A stretch of 37,667 nucleotides of DNA from an uncultured Bacilli bacterium (GCA_944332675.1 CALVKJ010000005.1:1-37667); one strand, 5' to 3'; numbered from the stretch's first letter, positions 26,013-34,762 are shown. The notes: generated by a model not told the origin, from the letters alone. Made by a program: numbers and translations.

Positions 26013-27847
26013 CTACTTTGCTCCTCATTTGCATCACCATATTCCACCAAAAATTCTTCTAAGACACTTCGATTAATGTAAAACATATCTACACCACTAT
26101 AAAACTTAATTACATCATTTGTCAACTCATCGTATTTATGTTCTCTTAGAAATTGTAAAAATTGTATTTCATTATTTTGAATTATATCTCCAAAATTTTC
26201 ACCTAAAGATGGATCTCCACCCCAAATATAGCCATCAAAATTTTCCAAGAAAGAATCATTAAAGATATTTTTAACATAATTTAATAGTTCTAAGTCATCA
26301 ATAATGTCAATAGATAATTTCTTAAGTTCGTGATCTTCATACTTATAAAGGGTAATAACGTTACTTGCAAGACTAACTGATTCATTATAACTATCCAAAT
26401 AATCAACAATCATTTCTCTAGTACTTATAGTATTAGGTATAACTAATCCTTGATTAGATGAGGATGTAATATGAATAATATTATCAATTGTATATTCATC
26501 CCCTAAATTATTATCATCTGCATAATCCATAATTCTTTTATACACTTCTTCTGTTATTTGTCTTGATACATAATAACCACTACCTAAATCAACTGTAATA
26601 TTAGTATAAAGTGGTTCATCTCGTTTTTGAATTATTTCATTAATTAAATCTTTATCTTTTATTACAACTTCCGGATAGTAATTAGTGTTTTCATTATAAA
26701 ACTCTACAGTAATTTCATCAGGTACCCTTAAAGTTACCGGATTAATACTATAAATGAAACCTACTAAAACATAGATAAGCATAAATGCTGCACTAACAAG
26801 TATTGCTTCTAGCAATGTTTTTAAAATATTAGTTAGTTCTCTTTTAATAATTAAATCATAAATGAAATAATAACTAATACAAATAATAACTGCTAAGAAT
26901 ATTAGTAAAGTATCACTACTATAAATTACATATGAAATATAAGTTACAGGAATAAATGTTAAAAGTTTTATTACTTTATATAAATACTTGTTTTTAAATC
27001 CAACTTCCGAGTTTTCCATCTTACGATGTTTAAATATAAAGTATCCTCCGATTAAATAGATAATGCTAAGAATTATTGTTTTTATTACACTAGCATTAGC
27101 AAACCCTTCGTTATAATAATTTACTGGAGTTGAAAGTGTACTATCATACTTTTGATCAACATCATAAATATATTTTCCATTTTCTAAGTTTGCTAAACAA
27201 GTTTCATTTCTAACACAATATATTTCATCAGGTAAACAAGCTTCATCATTACATTCTAATTTTACATTATTAGAATTTTCATATCTTAGTGAATAATCCA
27301 TTAAAGTAAAACAAGGATATAAAAATAATATCAAAGCAACTACTACTAAAAAGCTTATAATATTACCAGCTACACTTATACCTATAACGGAGGCTATAAA
27401 AACAAATATATAAGTAACTAACCAGTATATAAAATAATCAAGTATTGCTCCAGCAGGAATAAATAAATCTGTTAACCAGCCAAGTAAAGTAAAGCCTATG
27501 GTATTTAATAAAATTATTATAAATATGAATGCTATACCACCCAAGATATTGGATCCATATATTTGTTTTCTAGTAATTGGTTTTGACATAATAAAATCTA
27601 CTGTAGATTTTTTAAATACAAAGCCAAATAAAACGAATGCTAGTAAGAGTGGTAATAAAAATGCTATCAACGAGGTTACTGTACTAAGGTCATAAAAATC
27701 AATTACATAATTTTTACTAAGTAAATTCACTCCAACCATCCATAAATTGATAAAAGGAATAACACATAGTAAAAATATTAATAGAGATTTAGATTTTTTT
27801 AAGTTTTGATATAAATATTTAAAATTAAACCATTTCTTCAAACGCAT
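26009..27847 (-). CDS. ABC-2 type exporter permease
   Basis: 612 residues. N-terminal half with six or seven helices and the FKKSTVDFIMSKPITRKQIYG segment typical of ABC-2 permeases; a first extracytoplasmic loop with four Cys (about 198-217, ECNDEACLPDEIYCVRNETC) that could form disulfides; more helices at about 250-370; then an acidic soluble C-terminal region of about 240 residues. It resembles the fused YtrC/YtrD kind. It overlaps the ATPase gene by 23 bases and the gntR gene by four. Substrate unknown; an envelope-stress exporter is the best guess. Confidence 0.8.
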   Translation of the reverse strand: MRLKKWFNFKYLYQNLKKSKSLLIFLLCVIPFINLWMVGVNLLSKNYVIDFYDLSTVTSLIAFLLPLLLAFVLFGFVFKKSTVDFIMSKPITRKQIYGSNILGGIAFIFIIILLNTIGFTLLGWLTDLFIPAGAILDYFIYWLVTYIFVFIASVIGISVAGNIISFLVVVALILFLYPCFTLMDYSLRYENSNNVKLECNDEACLPDEIYCVRNETCLANLENGKYIYDVDQKYDSTLSTPVNYYNEGFANASVIKTIILSIIYLIGGYFIFKHRKMENSEVGFKNKYLYKVIKLLTFIPVTYISYVIYSSDTLLIFLAVIICISYYFIYDLIIKRELTNILKTLLEAILVSAAFMLIYVLVGFIYSINPVTLRVPDEITVEFYNENTNYYPEVVIKDKDLINEIIQKRDEPLYTNITVDLGSGYYVSRQITEEVYKRIMDYADDNNLGDEYTIDNIIHITSSSNQGLVIPNTISTREMIVDYLDSYNESVSLASNVITLYKYEDHELKKLSIDIIDDLELLNYVKNIFNDSFLENFDGYIWGGDPSLGENFGDIIQNNEIQFLQFLREHKYDELTNDVIKFYSGVDMFYINRSVLEEFLVEYGDANEEQSS

Positions 27848-28721
27848 ATCCTAACGCCTCCATCTGATAAATAAATATTTCTTCTAAAGTAAGAGGTAAA
27901 TAATCAAGTATTACTGGTTTTAAGTTTTCTAAATATTTCCTACTTTTTTTATTATCTTTCATAATAATCGTAGCAACTTTCCCCATTTTTTTATAATAAA
28001 GAATATCTAGTCCACTAAATGTATCTTTAGAAAAATCTGTCTTTAGGGATATTTGCACCTTTATCATATCAGTTTTTAATTTATTTACATCACTTTCAAA
28101 AAGTATTTTTTTATCATTAATAAGACCTAAATTATCACAAATATCTTCTAGTTCTCGCAAGTTATGACTAGTCATAATTATTGTAGTATCCTGCTTAGTC
28201 ATTTGTTTAGCTATAAGCTTTTTAAAGTATTGTCTAACTATTGGATCTATTCCATCAAATGTTTCATCAAAAAATATGTATTTAACATTAGTAGCTAAAG
28301 CACAAATTATTGCACATTGTCTACGCATTCCTTTAGAAAATGTGTTGACACTTTTATTAAAATCTAACTTTAATTTCCTTGCAGTATCAAAAACAAATTC
28401 TAAATCAAATTTTTCATACATACTTTGATAAAACTTAGCAGTATCATATAAACTATAACCTGGATAAAAATATAGATCATCAGGAATAAAGACCATTTCC
28501 TTTTTTATCTCTTCATTGTCATATGAAACCTTTCCATCAACGCATATCTCCCCTGCATCAGCCTTATAGATACTATTGATACATCTAAGTAATGTCGATT
28601 TCCCCGAGCCATTTGCCCCCACCAAACCATATATGGCATTATCGGGAATATTACAATTAAGACCGCTTAAAACATCAACAGTTCCATCAAAACTTTTCCT
28701 TAAATTTTTGATTTCAATCAT
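27825..28721 (-). CDS. ABC exporter ATP-binding protein, YtrB-like
   Basis: 298 residues from the ATG at 28721, which has a strong AAGGAGGA SD; an in-frame ATG five codons upstream lacks one. Walker A GANGSGKST near 35, signature FSKGMRRQCAII, Walker B YIFFDETFDGIDP (the usual DEP is DET) and the H-loop SHNLRELED. The C-terminal 80 residues are family-typical regulatory sequence. Forms an exporter with the following permease under the GntR regulator that ends the operon. Confidence 0.87.
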   Translation of the reverse strand: MIEIKNLRKSFDGTVDVLSGLNCNIPDNAIYGLVGANGSGKSTLLRCINSIYKADAGEICVDGKVSYDNEEIKKEMVFIPDDLYFYPGYSLYDTAKFYQSMYEKFDLEFVFDTARKLKLDFNKSVNTFSKGMRRQCAIICALATNVKYIFFDETFDGIDPIVRQYFKKLIAKQMTKQDTTIIMTSHNLRELEDICDNLGLINDKKILFESDVNKLKTDMIKVQISLKTDFSKDTFSGLDILYYKKMGKVATIIMKDNKKSRKYLENLKPVILDYLPLTLEEIFIYQMEALGYAFEEMV

Positions 28722-28739
28722 ATATCCTCCTTGCACTAT

Positions 28740-28753
28740 TTGTCCTAGTACAA
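28740..28753. promoter_or_regulatory. Likely GntR (YtrA) operator
   Basis: TTGTCCTAGTACAA is a near-perfect inverted repeat between the -10 and the ribosome site of the ABC operon. The promoter is TTGCAT-17-TATATT, whose -10 overlaps the stop of the upstream phosphodiesterase gene. A repressor bound here would block the operon, gntR included. Confidence 0.6.
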
Positions 28754-28763
28754 CTAAAATATA

Positions 28764-29372
28764 TCACATATTCTTTTTTAATGCAACACTTAATTTATTA
28801 TCATCGATAATATATGTTAAATCTTGATCAGGATTTATTACTCCATATATTAAAACTTCAATATTTCTCTTCTTAAAGCTTTCAATTACTAAGTTATTAC
28901 TAATTGCATCAAGCAAACAAATAAAATCAAAATTATAATCACTATCACTATTTAAAATATAATTTAAAACTCCTACTTTATATTTAGAAGTAGCTTTTTT
29001 AATTTTACCAATTACTCCACTATCAAAAGACATCAGCATTATTTTTTTATTATATTTATTTAATATTTTTAAAAATTTATTTACATTCATATTAAAATCT
29101 TTTATTTCTAACAAAAATATTTTTTCAGTTTTAATTTTTAAAATACTTTCTAGTTTAACAGCATCATTTTTAATATCTTTATAATTTGTATTTTTTACTA
29201 GTTTTCCTTTATATAATGTATCGTGATATATTACAAAAACGCCATCTTTAGTAACTCTAACATCCGCCTCAATTCCAATATATCTATGACTATTTAAGCC
29301 ATTAATTATAGCTTCATAAGAATTTGGTTTAACCATTTTACTCCAAAGTCCACGATGAGCAATGAATTTCAT
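28764..29372 (-). CDS. Glycerophosphodiester phosphodiesterase, second copy
   Basis: 202 residues. AHRGLWSKMVKPNSYEA at the N terminus, IGIEADVRVTKDG with metal-binding Glu and Asp, and IYHDTL with the catalytic His; later LLEIKD fits the barrel's third strand. It is shorter than the copy at 7,786 and only loosely similar. No signal peptide. Its SD (GGTG) is inside a terminator-like hairpin, so expression may depend on upstream transcription or on melting of that hairpin. Substrate not known. Confidence 0.82.
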   Translation of the reverse strand: MKFIAHRGLWSKMVKPNSYEAIINGLNSHRYIGIEADVRVTKDGVFVIYHDTLYKGKLVKNTNYKDIKNDAVKLESILKIKTEKIFLLEIKDFNMNVNKFLKILNKYNKKIMLMSFDSGVIGKIKKATSKYKVGVLNYILNSDSDYNFDFICLLDAISNNLVIESFKKRNIEVLIYGVINPDQDLTYIIDDNKLSVALKKNM

Positions 29373-29404
29373 AAAAAAACACCTAATAAATTTTATTAGA
29401 GTGT
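29373..29404 (-). terminator. Terminator hairpin that contains the SD of the next gene
   Basis: On minus, AACAC-T-CTAATA pairs with TATTAG-GTGTT (11 pairs, one bulge), followed by seven T running straight into ATG of the second phosphodiesterase. It ends the 30-aa peptide transcript, and its 3' arm carries the GGTG ribosome site of the next gene. Confidence 0.7.
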
Positions 29405-29414
29405 TTCTAAGAAA

Positions 29415-29507
29415 TTACTTAAAAGCTAGCAAACTACTAAGATATAGCAACAGTAAAACTACTAAAACTACTGTTTTACCTACTCCTTTAATTTTATCTT
29501 CACGCAT
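29415..29507 (-). CDS. 30-residue hydrophobic peptide
   Basis: A short ORF with ATG at 29507 and TAA at 29415. It has a charged N terminus (MREDKIKGVGK), a helix of about 16 residues (TVVLVVLLLLYLSSLL) and the end AFK. GAGG lies eight bases before the start, and a near-consensus promoter and a terminator enclose it, so it is very likely a real gene. It could be a membrane-active peptide or the toxin of a small RNA-controlled pair; no antisense partner is evident. It is unlike the two peptides at the right edge except in layout. Confidence 0.65.
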   Translation of the reverse strand: MREDKIKGVGKTVVLVVLLLLYLSSLLAFK

Positions 29508-29533
29508 TTAAATATCCTCACATTCTAAGAAAT

Positions 29534-29562
29534 ATTTTAGCAAAAAGATATATCCCTGACAA
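29534..29562 (-). promoter_or_regulatory. Promoter of the 30-aa peptide gene
   Basis: On minus: TTGTCA (29562-29557), 17 bases, TAAAAT (29539-29534) with an extended TGC. One of the best promoters in the window. Confidence 0.8.
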
Positions 29563-29605
29563 GATTAAATTACCAAATTTTACATAAGTAGACGTATTAT
29601 TACAA

Positions 29606-29905
29606 CTAATTATTTTCTTCCCATTCTGCTGTTAATATCAGATTACTTTCCACTGGAGTACTAAAATCGTATTCTTCACCATCGACAAACCATCCTAAAA
29701 ATGTATAACCTTCTGCTGTGGGATCACTTGGTCTATCCACAACTTCACCGATTCGCACTTCCTCAGAAGCAATACCAGCTCCAATACGAACATTAAAAGT
29801 TACTGTAAATGTTCTAAAAAAATTAAGATAGACATATATTGCTAAAACCGCCACAACCAAAACAATTCCCATCAATATAGTTTTCTTCTTATCTAACTTT
29901 ACCAT
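29606..29905 (-). CDS. Membrane-anchored protein with one InlB B-repeat
   Basis: 99 residues: a helix at about 8-29, then a single Listeria-Bacteroides repeat (about 34-97) with TVTFNV, PTAEGYTFLGWFVDGEEYDF and LILTAEWEE landmarks. The repeat forms a small beta-grasp unit normally found in tandem in adhesins; here there is only one, held close to the membrane. Its ATG shares one base with the stop of the preceding gene. Last gene of the mscL-trmD operon. Function unknown. Confidence 0.8.
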   Translation of the reverse strand: MVKLDKKKTILMGIVLVVAVLAIYVYLNFFRTFTVTFNVRIGAGIASEEVRIGEVVDRPSDPTAEGYTFLGWFVDGEEYDFSTPVESNLILTAEWEENN

Positions 29906-30327
29906 TATCTACTCTTGCCCCTTTCTTCAATTTCTTCAGTAAGTTCTAAAACGTGAACTTTTTTTAATTCTAATTCAAGTACATATAATTTCTTCATATA
30001 CTTTTCTACAAATTCTTTTTTCAAATATTGATTATATTTATAAAGCAAAATATTTCTTATCCGATCTAATTCTGTATAAGCCACTAAAACATCTCCACTT
30101 GTTGTTTCATCCCCCGCCATAATTAAACTGTAAATTATTTTTAACAAACGATTATAAGCCTTAACAATTTTATCTTCTAAAATACCACTTACCATATCAG
30201 CATCTAATACTGTTATTTTTTTTATTTTTTTATAACCCTTTTTTGGTGAAAAAGAATATCCTGTTTGTTCTTTATAAAGTAAAACTTTTTTTTCTTCGTC
30301 ATCATTTTTTAATATATAACTATTCAT
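29905..30327 (-). CDS. Soluble helical protein after trmD, unknown
   Basis: 140 residues, Lys- and Glu-rich, helical after residue 45, with a YIxKNDDEEKKVLLYKEQTGYSF start. No family recognised. It overlaps the trmD end by eight bases and touches the InlB-repeat gene, so it is co-translated in this operon. Confidence 0.65.
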   Translation of the reverse strand: MNSYILKNDDEEKKVLLYKEQTGYSFSPKKGYKKIKKITVLDADMVSGILEDKIVKAYNRLLKIIYSLIMAGDETTSGDVLVAYTELDRIRNILLYKYNQYLKKEFVEKYMKKLYVLELELKKVHVLELTEEIEERGKSR

Positions 30328-30994
30328 CTTTCTCTCCCATCAAATCCGGTCTTAACTCTTTAGTTTTCTTTACTTGTTCCGCATAACGATATTCAGCTAT
30401 TTTTTTATGATCCCCACTAATTAAAACTTCTGGAACACCCAATCCTCTGTATGAAGCTGGCTTAGTATACTGTGGATAATCAAGTAAATCATTACTAAAC
30501 GATTCATTAGTTAATGATTCTTCATTTATTACTCCTGGAAGTAAGCGCACAACTGAATCAACAATTGCTGCTGCAGGAATTTCTCCCCCAGTAAGAACGA
30601 AATCTCCAATACTTATAATCTCATCAACTTGTGTTTTAATACGTTCATCAAAACCTTCATAGTGCCCACATATAAGTATCAAATGCTTATAATTTTTAAG
30701 TTCACTAGCAATACTTTGATTATATGTTTTACCCTCTGGTGATAACAATATAACTAAAGAATCTGGTGTTTTAATAGCATCTAAACATTCAAATATTGGC
30801 TCACACCTTAAAAGCATTCCTGCTCCACCACCATAAGGTGTATCATCAACTTGCTTATTATTAAGAGGTGAATAATCTCGAAAATTAATAACATTTATTG
30901 TAACTTTTCCTTTTTCAATTGCCCTTTTAATAATTGATTCAGATAAAAAACCTTCAACAATATTTGGAAACAATGTCATTATATCAATTTGCAT
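30320..30994 (-). CDS. trmD: tRNA (guanine-N1)-methyltransferase
   Basis: Methylates G37 next to the anticodon of tRNAs reading CNN, preventing frameshifts. SPOUT knot motifs are intact: PYGGGAGMLLRCEPI near 53, LICGHYEGFDERI near 110, ISIGDFVLTGGEIPA near 128, RLLPGV and LLDYPQYTKPASYRG. 224 residues, normal length. GGAGG is seven bases before the ATG. rimM precedes it as in most bacteria; the usual rpsP and rplS flanks are missing. Confidence 0.96.
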   Translation of the reverse strand: MQIDIMTLFPNIVEGFLSESIIKRAIEKGKVTINVINFRDYSPLNNKQVDDTPYGGGAGMLLRCEPIFECLDAIKTPDSLVILLSPEGKTYNQSIASELKNYKHLILICGHYEGFDERIKTQVDEIISIGDFVLTGGEIPAAAIVDSVVRLLPGVINEESLTNESFSNDLLDYPQYTKPASYRGLGVPEVLISGDHKKIAEYRYAEQVKKTKELRPDLMGEKDE

Positions 30995-31020
30995 ATTTCA
31001 CCTCCACTAATCTAATTATA

Positions 31021-31512
31021 CTAAATTATTAAATCTTTTGCATTATTTGTATATAATATTTTCTTCTCTTTATCAAAACTTTTTATATATGCTTCTACTA
31101 AAGGAATTAAATATTCTTTATTCTTATATAATACTCTTACATAACTAGAACCAGTTCCTATATAAGCATCAATTATCTCACCAATATTCTTACAATCATC
31201 AATTACTATTGCATCAATTAAATCATCAAGTAAATATTCATCATCACTTAAATTTAAATCAGCTTTTTTTATATATACATTAAATCCAATATACTTCGTA
31301 ATTAAATTTATATCATTTAGATTATTTACTCTAATTAAAACATAATTTTTATGTCTTCTTACACTAGTAATAGTCATCCATTCTTCTTTAATCATTATTT
31401 TATTACCACATTTAAAAGCTAAATCTTGTTTTTCAAAATCACTAAGTATTTTAAGTTCTCCTTTTATTCCAAAAAAATTTATTACTTTACCTATACACAC
31501 TAATTCATTCAT
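31021..31512 (-). CDS. rimM: 16S rRNA processing protein RimM
   Basis: Helps mature the 30S head domain by binding ribosomal protein S19. 163 residues: an N-terminal beta-barrel (CIGKVINFFGIKGELKILSDF) and a C-terminal PRC-barrel (DLIDAIVIDDCKNIGEIIDAY, YLIPLVEAYIKSFDKEKK). It overlaps the preceding methyltransferase gene and lies 26 bases before trmD. Confidence 0.92.
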   Translation of the reverse strand: MNELVCIGKVINFFGIKGELKILSDFEKQDLAFKCGNKIMIKEEWMTITSVRRHKNYVLIRVNNLNDINLITKYIGFNVYIKKADLNLSDDEYLLDDLIDAIVIDDCKNIGEIIDAYIGTGSSYVRVLYKNKEYLIPLVEAYIKSFDKEKKILYTNNAKDLII

Positions 31513-32215
31513 AACTTACCTCATACATTAAAATGCTAGCAGCAACACCAACATTTAAAGATTCACAATTAGAACTCATCTTGATATTTACAAATTCATC
31601 ACATAAGTTTTTAACATTTTCACTTATCCCATTACCCTCATTACCTAAAACTAACGCAATATTTTCTTTTTTAAGCTTTCTGATATCTTTGCCACTTGCA
31701 ACATCCGTACCAACCATCTTATAATTCATACCTTTAAGAGTAGGTAAAAAATCGAGCAAATTTCTTCTTAAAACATTAATATGAAAAATCATTCCTTCTG
31801 TTGCTCTAATTACTTTAGGGTTATATAAATCAACTGAGGTATCACCCAGTATAATATTAGTAAAACCAAAAGCAATACAAGACCTAATAATAGTACCTAA
31901 ATTACCAGGATCTTGAATACCATCTAAAACAATTATATTGCCACTTATTTTATCCTCTGGAATAAACCTAACTACTGCAGCATTTTCACTAATTGTTGCT
32001 TGGGAACTAATCTTTTTCATTATTTCTTTAGTTACTAAAAAATCAGCTGATTCATCAACAGTACTAATAGTTTCTAAAACTAAATTTTGCTTTCTAGCTT
32101 CACTTATTAGATGATCTCCTTCAATAAAGAATCTTCTTTCTTTATCTCTTACTTTTTTCTCTTTTAAACTATTCCAATACTTAACGTGTTCATTTTGCAA
32201 ACTAGTTATATTCAT
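31505..32215 (-). CDS. TrmH/SpoU-family RNA 2'-O-methyltransferase
   Basis: 236 residues. N-terminal substrate-binding domain (LKEKKVRDKERRFFIEGDHLISEA) and a SPOUT domain with motif 1 DGIQDPGNLGTIIRSCIAFG near 118, motif 2 LVLGNEGNGIS near 190 and motif 3 SLNVGVAASILMYE near 220, which form the SAM-binding knot. Relatives modify 23S rRNA (RlmB, YsgA-like); the exact target cannot be read from sequence. It abuts the metalloprotease gene without a gap. Confidence 0.88.
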   Translation of the reverse strand: MNITSLQNEHVKYWNSLKEKKVRDKERRFFIEGDHLISEARKQNLVLETISTVDESADFLVTKEIMKKISSQATISENAAVVRFIPEDKISGNIIVLDGIQDPGNLGTIIRSCIAFGFTNIILGDTSVDLYNPKVIRATEGMIFHINVLRRNLLDFLPTLKGMNYKMVGTDVASGKDIRKLKKENIALVLGNEGNGISENVKNLCDEFVNIKMSSNCESLNVGVAASILMYEVSYE

Positions 32216-32851
32216 CTAATACCTCAATTTCTTCCTTGCTTCCTTATAATTAGGATAAGCTTGCCCTACTAAAGCCCAAAAATTCTTACTATGATTACCT
32301 TCAAAAAAATGACATAACTCGTGTACTATTACATAATCAAGCAATTCTACTTCTTTTTTTAACAACTCTGTATTTAAAGTAACTGTTTTTTTGGTTACAT
32401 TACACACACCCCATCTAGTCCGCATTTTTCTAAATTTTAGTGTGAATTCCGGCAAGTGGGCAAAACACTTTTTGGCAATATCTACTTCTTTAGTAAATAT
32501 TTCTACTACTTTTTCTTGATAAAACTTATCTAATTCCTTTAATGATGGTGTATAAACATATTTATCATCGAATGTTACTTCAGTAGCATCTTCTTTAATT
32601 TCAATATAATATTTTTTACCTAAATACCAAAACTTATCATCATCTTTTATCCTATCTTCCATTTTCTCATACATATTCAAAATATCTTTTTCATTTTCAC
32701 TGATAAGTTTAAGTATACTATTAGCACTTAAAAACATCGGAGCATTAACATAAAGTTTCAAGTCTTCCTTAACTCTAAAATATATATTTTTATTATTTTT
32801 TCTATTTACTATTACTTCTATTTCTAATCCATTACTTGCTTTGTACGTCAT
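32216..32851 (-). CDS. YgjP-type zinc metallopeptidase-like protein
   Basis: 211 residues of the DUF45/YgjP (WLM-like) family. The zinc motif [16 protein letters not shown] is near 175, with two His and the catalytic Glu plus a third His, preceded by the family [16 protein letters not shown] segment. Cytoplasmic; the biological substrate is unknown. It overlaps the mscL 3' end by 20 bases. Confidence 0.87.
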   Translation of the reverse strand: MTYKASNGLEIEVIVNRKNNKNIYFRVKEDLKLYVNAPMFLSANSILKLISENEKDILNMYEKMEDRIKDDDKFWYLGKKYYIEIKEDATEVTFDDKYVYTPSLKELDKFYQEKVVEIFTKEVDIAKKCFAHLPEFTLKFRKMRTRWGVCNVTKKTVTLNTELLKKEVELLDYVIVHELCHFFEGNHSKNFWALVGQAYPNYKEARKKLRY

Positions 32852-33218
32852 TTTTTAGTATATCCCTTATTTCTTCGAGTGTTTTTAATTCCGCACTCTT
32901 AGTATCTTTCTTTTCTTCCTTTTTTTCTTTTTTAGCAGTTACTTTATTTACTACCTTAACAACCATAAATAAACAAAAAGCTACAATTAAAAAGTCAATG
33001 ACACTTTGAATAAATGCTCCATACATAATTTGCGTATCACGAAATGTTATCGAAAGATTAGAAAAATTGACTCCACCAAGAATTAAACCAATAATTGGTG
33101 TAAAAATATTATTAACTAAACTTGTTACAATTGATGAAAAAGCACCACCAACAATAACTCCAACAGCAAGATCTAATACATTACCTCGAGCAATAAACTT
33201 TTTAAATTCTTTTATCAT
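32832..33218 (-). CDS. mscL: Large-conductance mechanosensitive channel
   Basis: Opens under membrane tension to release solutes during osmotic downshock. 128 residues: N-terminal amphipathic segment [26 protein letters not shown] with the gate in TM1, a short periplasmic-type loop, TM2 near 68-90 and a charged C-terminal helix ([26 protein letters not shown]). Normal length. First gene of the seven-gene operon; an extended -10 (TGGTAAAAT) overlaps the terminator of the upstream gene. Confidence 0.95.
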   Translation of the reverse strand: MIKEFKKFIARGNVLDLAVGVIVGGAFSSIVTSLVNNIFTPIIGLILGGVNFSNLSITFRDTQIMYGAFIQSVIDFLIVAFCLFMVVKVVNKVTAKKEKKEEKKDTKSAELKTLEEIRDILKNDVQSK

Positions 33219-33246
33219 ACTACCACTTCCATAATAATTTTACCAC

Positions 33247-33271
33247 ATAAAAACTGGTATTGCTACCAGTA
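33247..33271 (-). terminator. Terminator of the second surface-protein gene
   Basis: ACTGGT and ACCAGT pair around a six-base loop, immediately after the stop codon, then TTTTTA on minus. The T run leads into the mscL -10 box. Confidence 0.75.
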
Positions 33272-33272
33272 T

Positions 33273-34730
33273 TTAAACGACAATTCTAAATGGATTTTGT
33301 TCCGAGCCATCTCCTCCGGAAATTTCCACATTAGATTCTAGATAGAAGGACGGGCGAACAGCAAACGCATGGCGCACATAGTCATTATACACGTCACCGC
33401 CGTAGAGGGAAAGCACGACGAACGCATCGAACGTGCTACCCGTATCACGGGAAATTAACCATTCATCTGAGCCTAAATATAACCAATTGTCTGTTCCATA
33501 ATTTAGTGAACCTAAATCTGTTGTCCATTTTTCTGGATTTGCTCCATATCCATAATCTGATACATACATTAAGCCTATTTTCATTGTTTCTTCATATCCA
33601 CTTTGTCCTGTTCCTACTTCTAAATCATATGTTTCTTTTGCAGTACCTAAATCAGAATAATTAAATCCTCCAACTTGCCAAGTTGATTCAGCTATTAGAC
33701 TTTGCCATTCACTTCCTAGTGTATTATAGTATGTTGTATTTAGTGTTATGTATATATCTGGTTTGGTACTTGCATCCCAAGCATTGGAATCTGCATCCCA
33801 AGCATAACCTCCATAACTTGTTGCCTTAATTAATTTTACTTGATTATTAAATACTCCGATTATTCTATATTGGTTATCTTCGTTTTGGCAATCTGCTCCT
33901 GTTGCTCCAAAACATACATAGTTATTTGGATTTGCTCCACTATATCTATATGAGTTATCCTGTGCTCCATTTGCTAAATCGGTATCGTGATAATATAATC
34001 CATTTATTTCTGGATTAGTTTCATTATATGTTTTGGCAATATCACACGCCATTGTTCCAGGTGTACACGTTTCGTGATAGGCTAATCCTTCATCTTCCAT
34101 TGCTTCTTCTTGAATTATTAAACTAGCACTAAATGTTTTACCAGTATTGGCATTTTGATCACTATCCAAATTTGCAAATATTATTTCTATATTCCAATCT
34201 TGGGTTACTGTTCCAGTCGATGTTATTTCATAATTATCTGCTATGGTGATTAATCCTGTTTGGGTTGTTATATCAAATCCTGTTTCTCCCCCACTTATTT
34301 TTCTTTCTAAACTTCCAAGTGTTGTTACTTCTGTACCATCTGGATTAGTTACTTTTAATAGTAATTCTGCTTGTTCATCTACTGTTGTATATTCAAAATT
34401 ATTACTTGTAATATCTAAATATACATAATAATTTCTTGTTGCATTATTTGTAGCATTATTGGCAGTAAGTGTTGCTCTTGCATATGTACTACCACTTTTA
34501 TTTCCCGCTCCACTACCAAAATCTTCTTGATTTGCTGTTAAACTTATGGCACTTCCCACCTGAAATGATAAGTTATCTGTTGTTGCAGTACCTGCATTAA
34601 CATTGATATTTCCCGTTCCTCCACCTTGAGCTGTGAAATATGCATATGTTGCTCCAACTACTACAAGAATCAATGTTATTACTCCTAAAAATGATAACGT
34701 TAATACTTTTTTCTCATTTTTAACTTTCAT
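33273..34730 (-). CDS. Surface protein: SipW signal, TasA-like and variable C-terminal domain
   Basis: 485 residues. A helix (about 10-30) ends GATYAYFTAQ; the TasA-like domain runs to about 205 with LLLKVTNPDG, TQTGLITIADNYEITS and ANLDSDQNANTGK; then a linker with two Cys (ETCTPGTMAC) and the C-terminal domain with NPNNYVCFGA, YRIIGVFNNQVKLI, KIGLMYVSDYGYGA and VRPSFYLESNVE. It is a paralogue of the 880-residue protein without the fibronectin repeats. Residues about 428-458 are coded by a GC-rich NNY run. Own promoter, nearly identical to that of the paralogue, AAGGAG SD, own terminator. Confidence 0.8.
   Translation of the reverse strand: MKVKNEKKVLTLSFLGVITLILVVVGATYAYFTAQGGGTGNINVNAGTATTDNLSFQVGSAISLTANQEDFGSGAGNKSGSTYARATLTANNATNNATRNYYVYLDITSNNFEYTTVDEQAELLLKVTNPDGTEVTTLGSLERKISGGETGFDITTQTGLITIADNYEITSTGTVTQDWNIEIIFANLDSDQNANTGKTFSASLIIQEEAMEDEGLAYHETCTPGTMACDIAKTYNETNPEINGLYYHDTDLANGAQDNSYRYSGANPNNYVCFGATGADCQNEDNQYRIIGVFNNQVKLIKATSYGGYAWDADSNAWDASTKPDIYITLNTTYYNTLGSEWQSLIAESTWQVGGFNYSDLGTAKETYDLEVGTGQSGYEETMKIGLMYVSDYGYGANPEKWTTDLGSLNYGTDNWLYLGSDEWLISRDTGSTFDAFVVLSLYGGDVYNDYVRHAFAVRPSFYLESNVEISGGDGSEQNPFRIVV
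33349..33455 (-). repeat. Candidate hypervariable segment of surface protein B
   Basis: About 57% GC by hand count in a gene that is otherwise about one third GC. Nearly all codons between the conserved EW and RPSFYL end in C or T (TTC, GAT, GTC, CTT, TCC, CTC, TAC, GGC, GGT, GAC, TAT, CGC, CAT), broken only by GTG, GCG and ACG. Protein sequence here is unlike paralogue A although both flanks match well. Confidence 0.5.
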
Positions 34731-34762
34731 ATAAACTATTCTCCTTACTATTTTCTATATTA

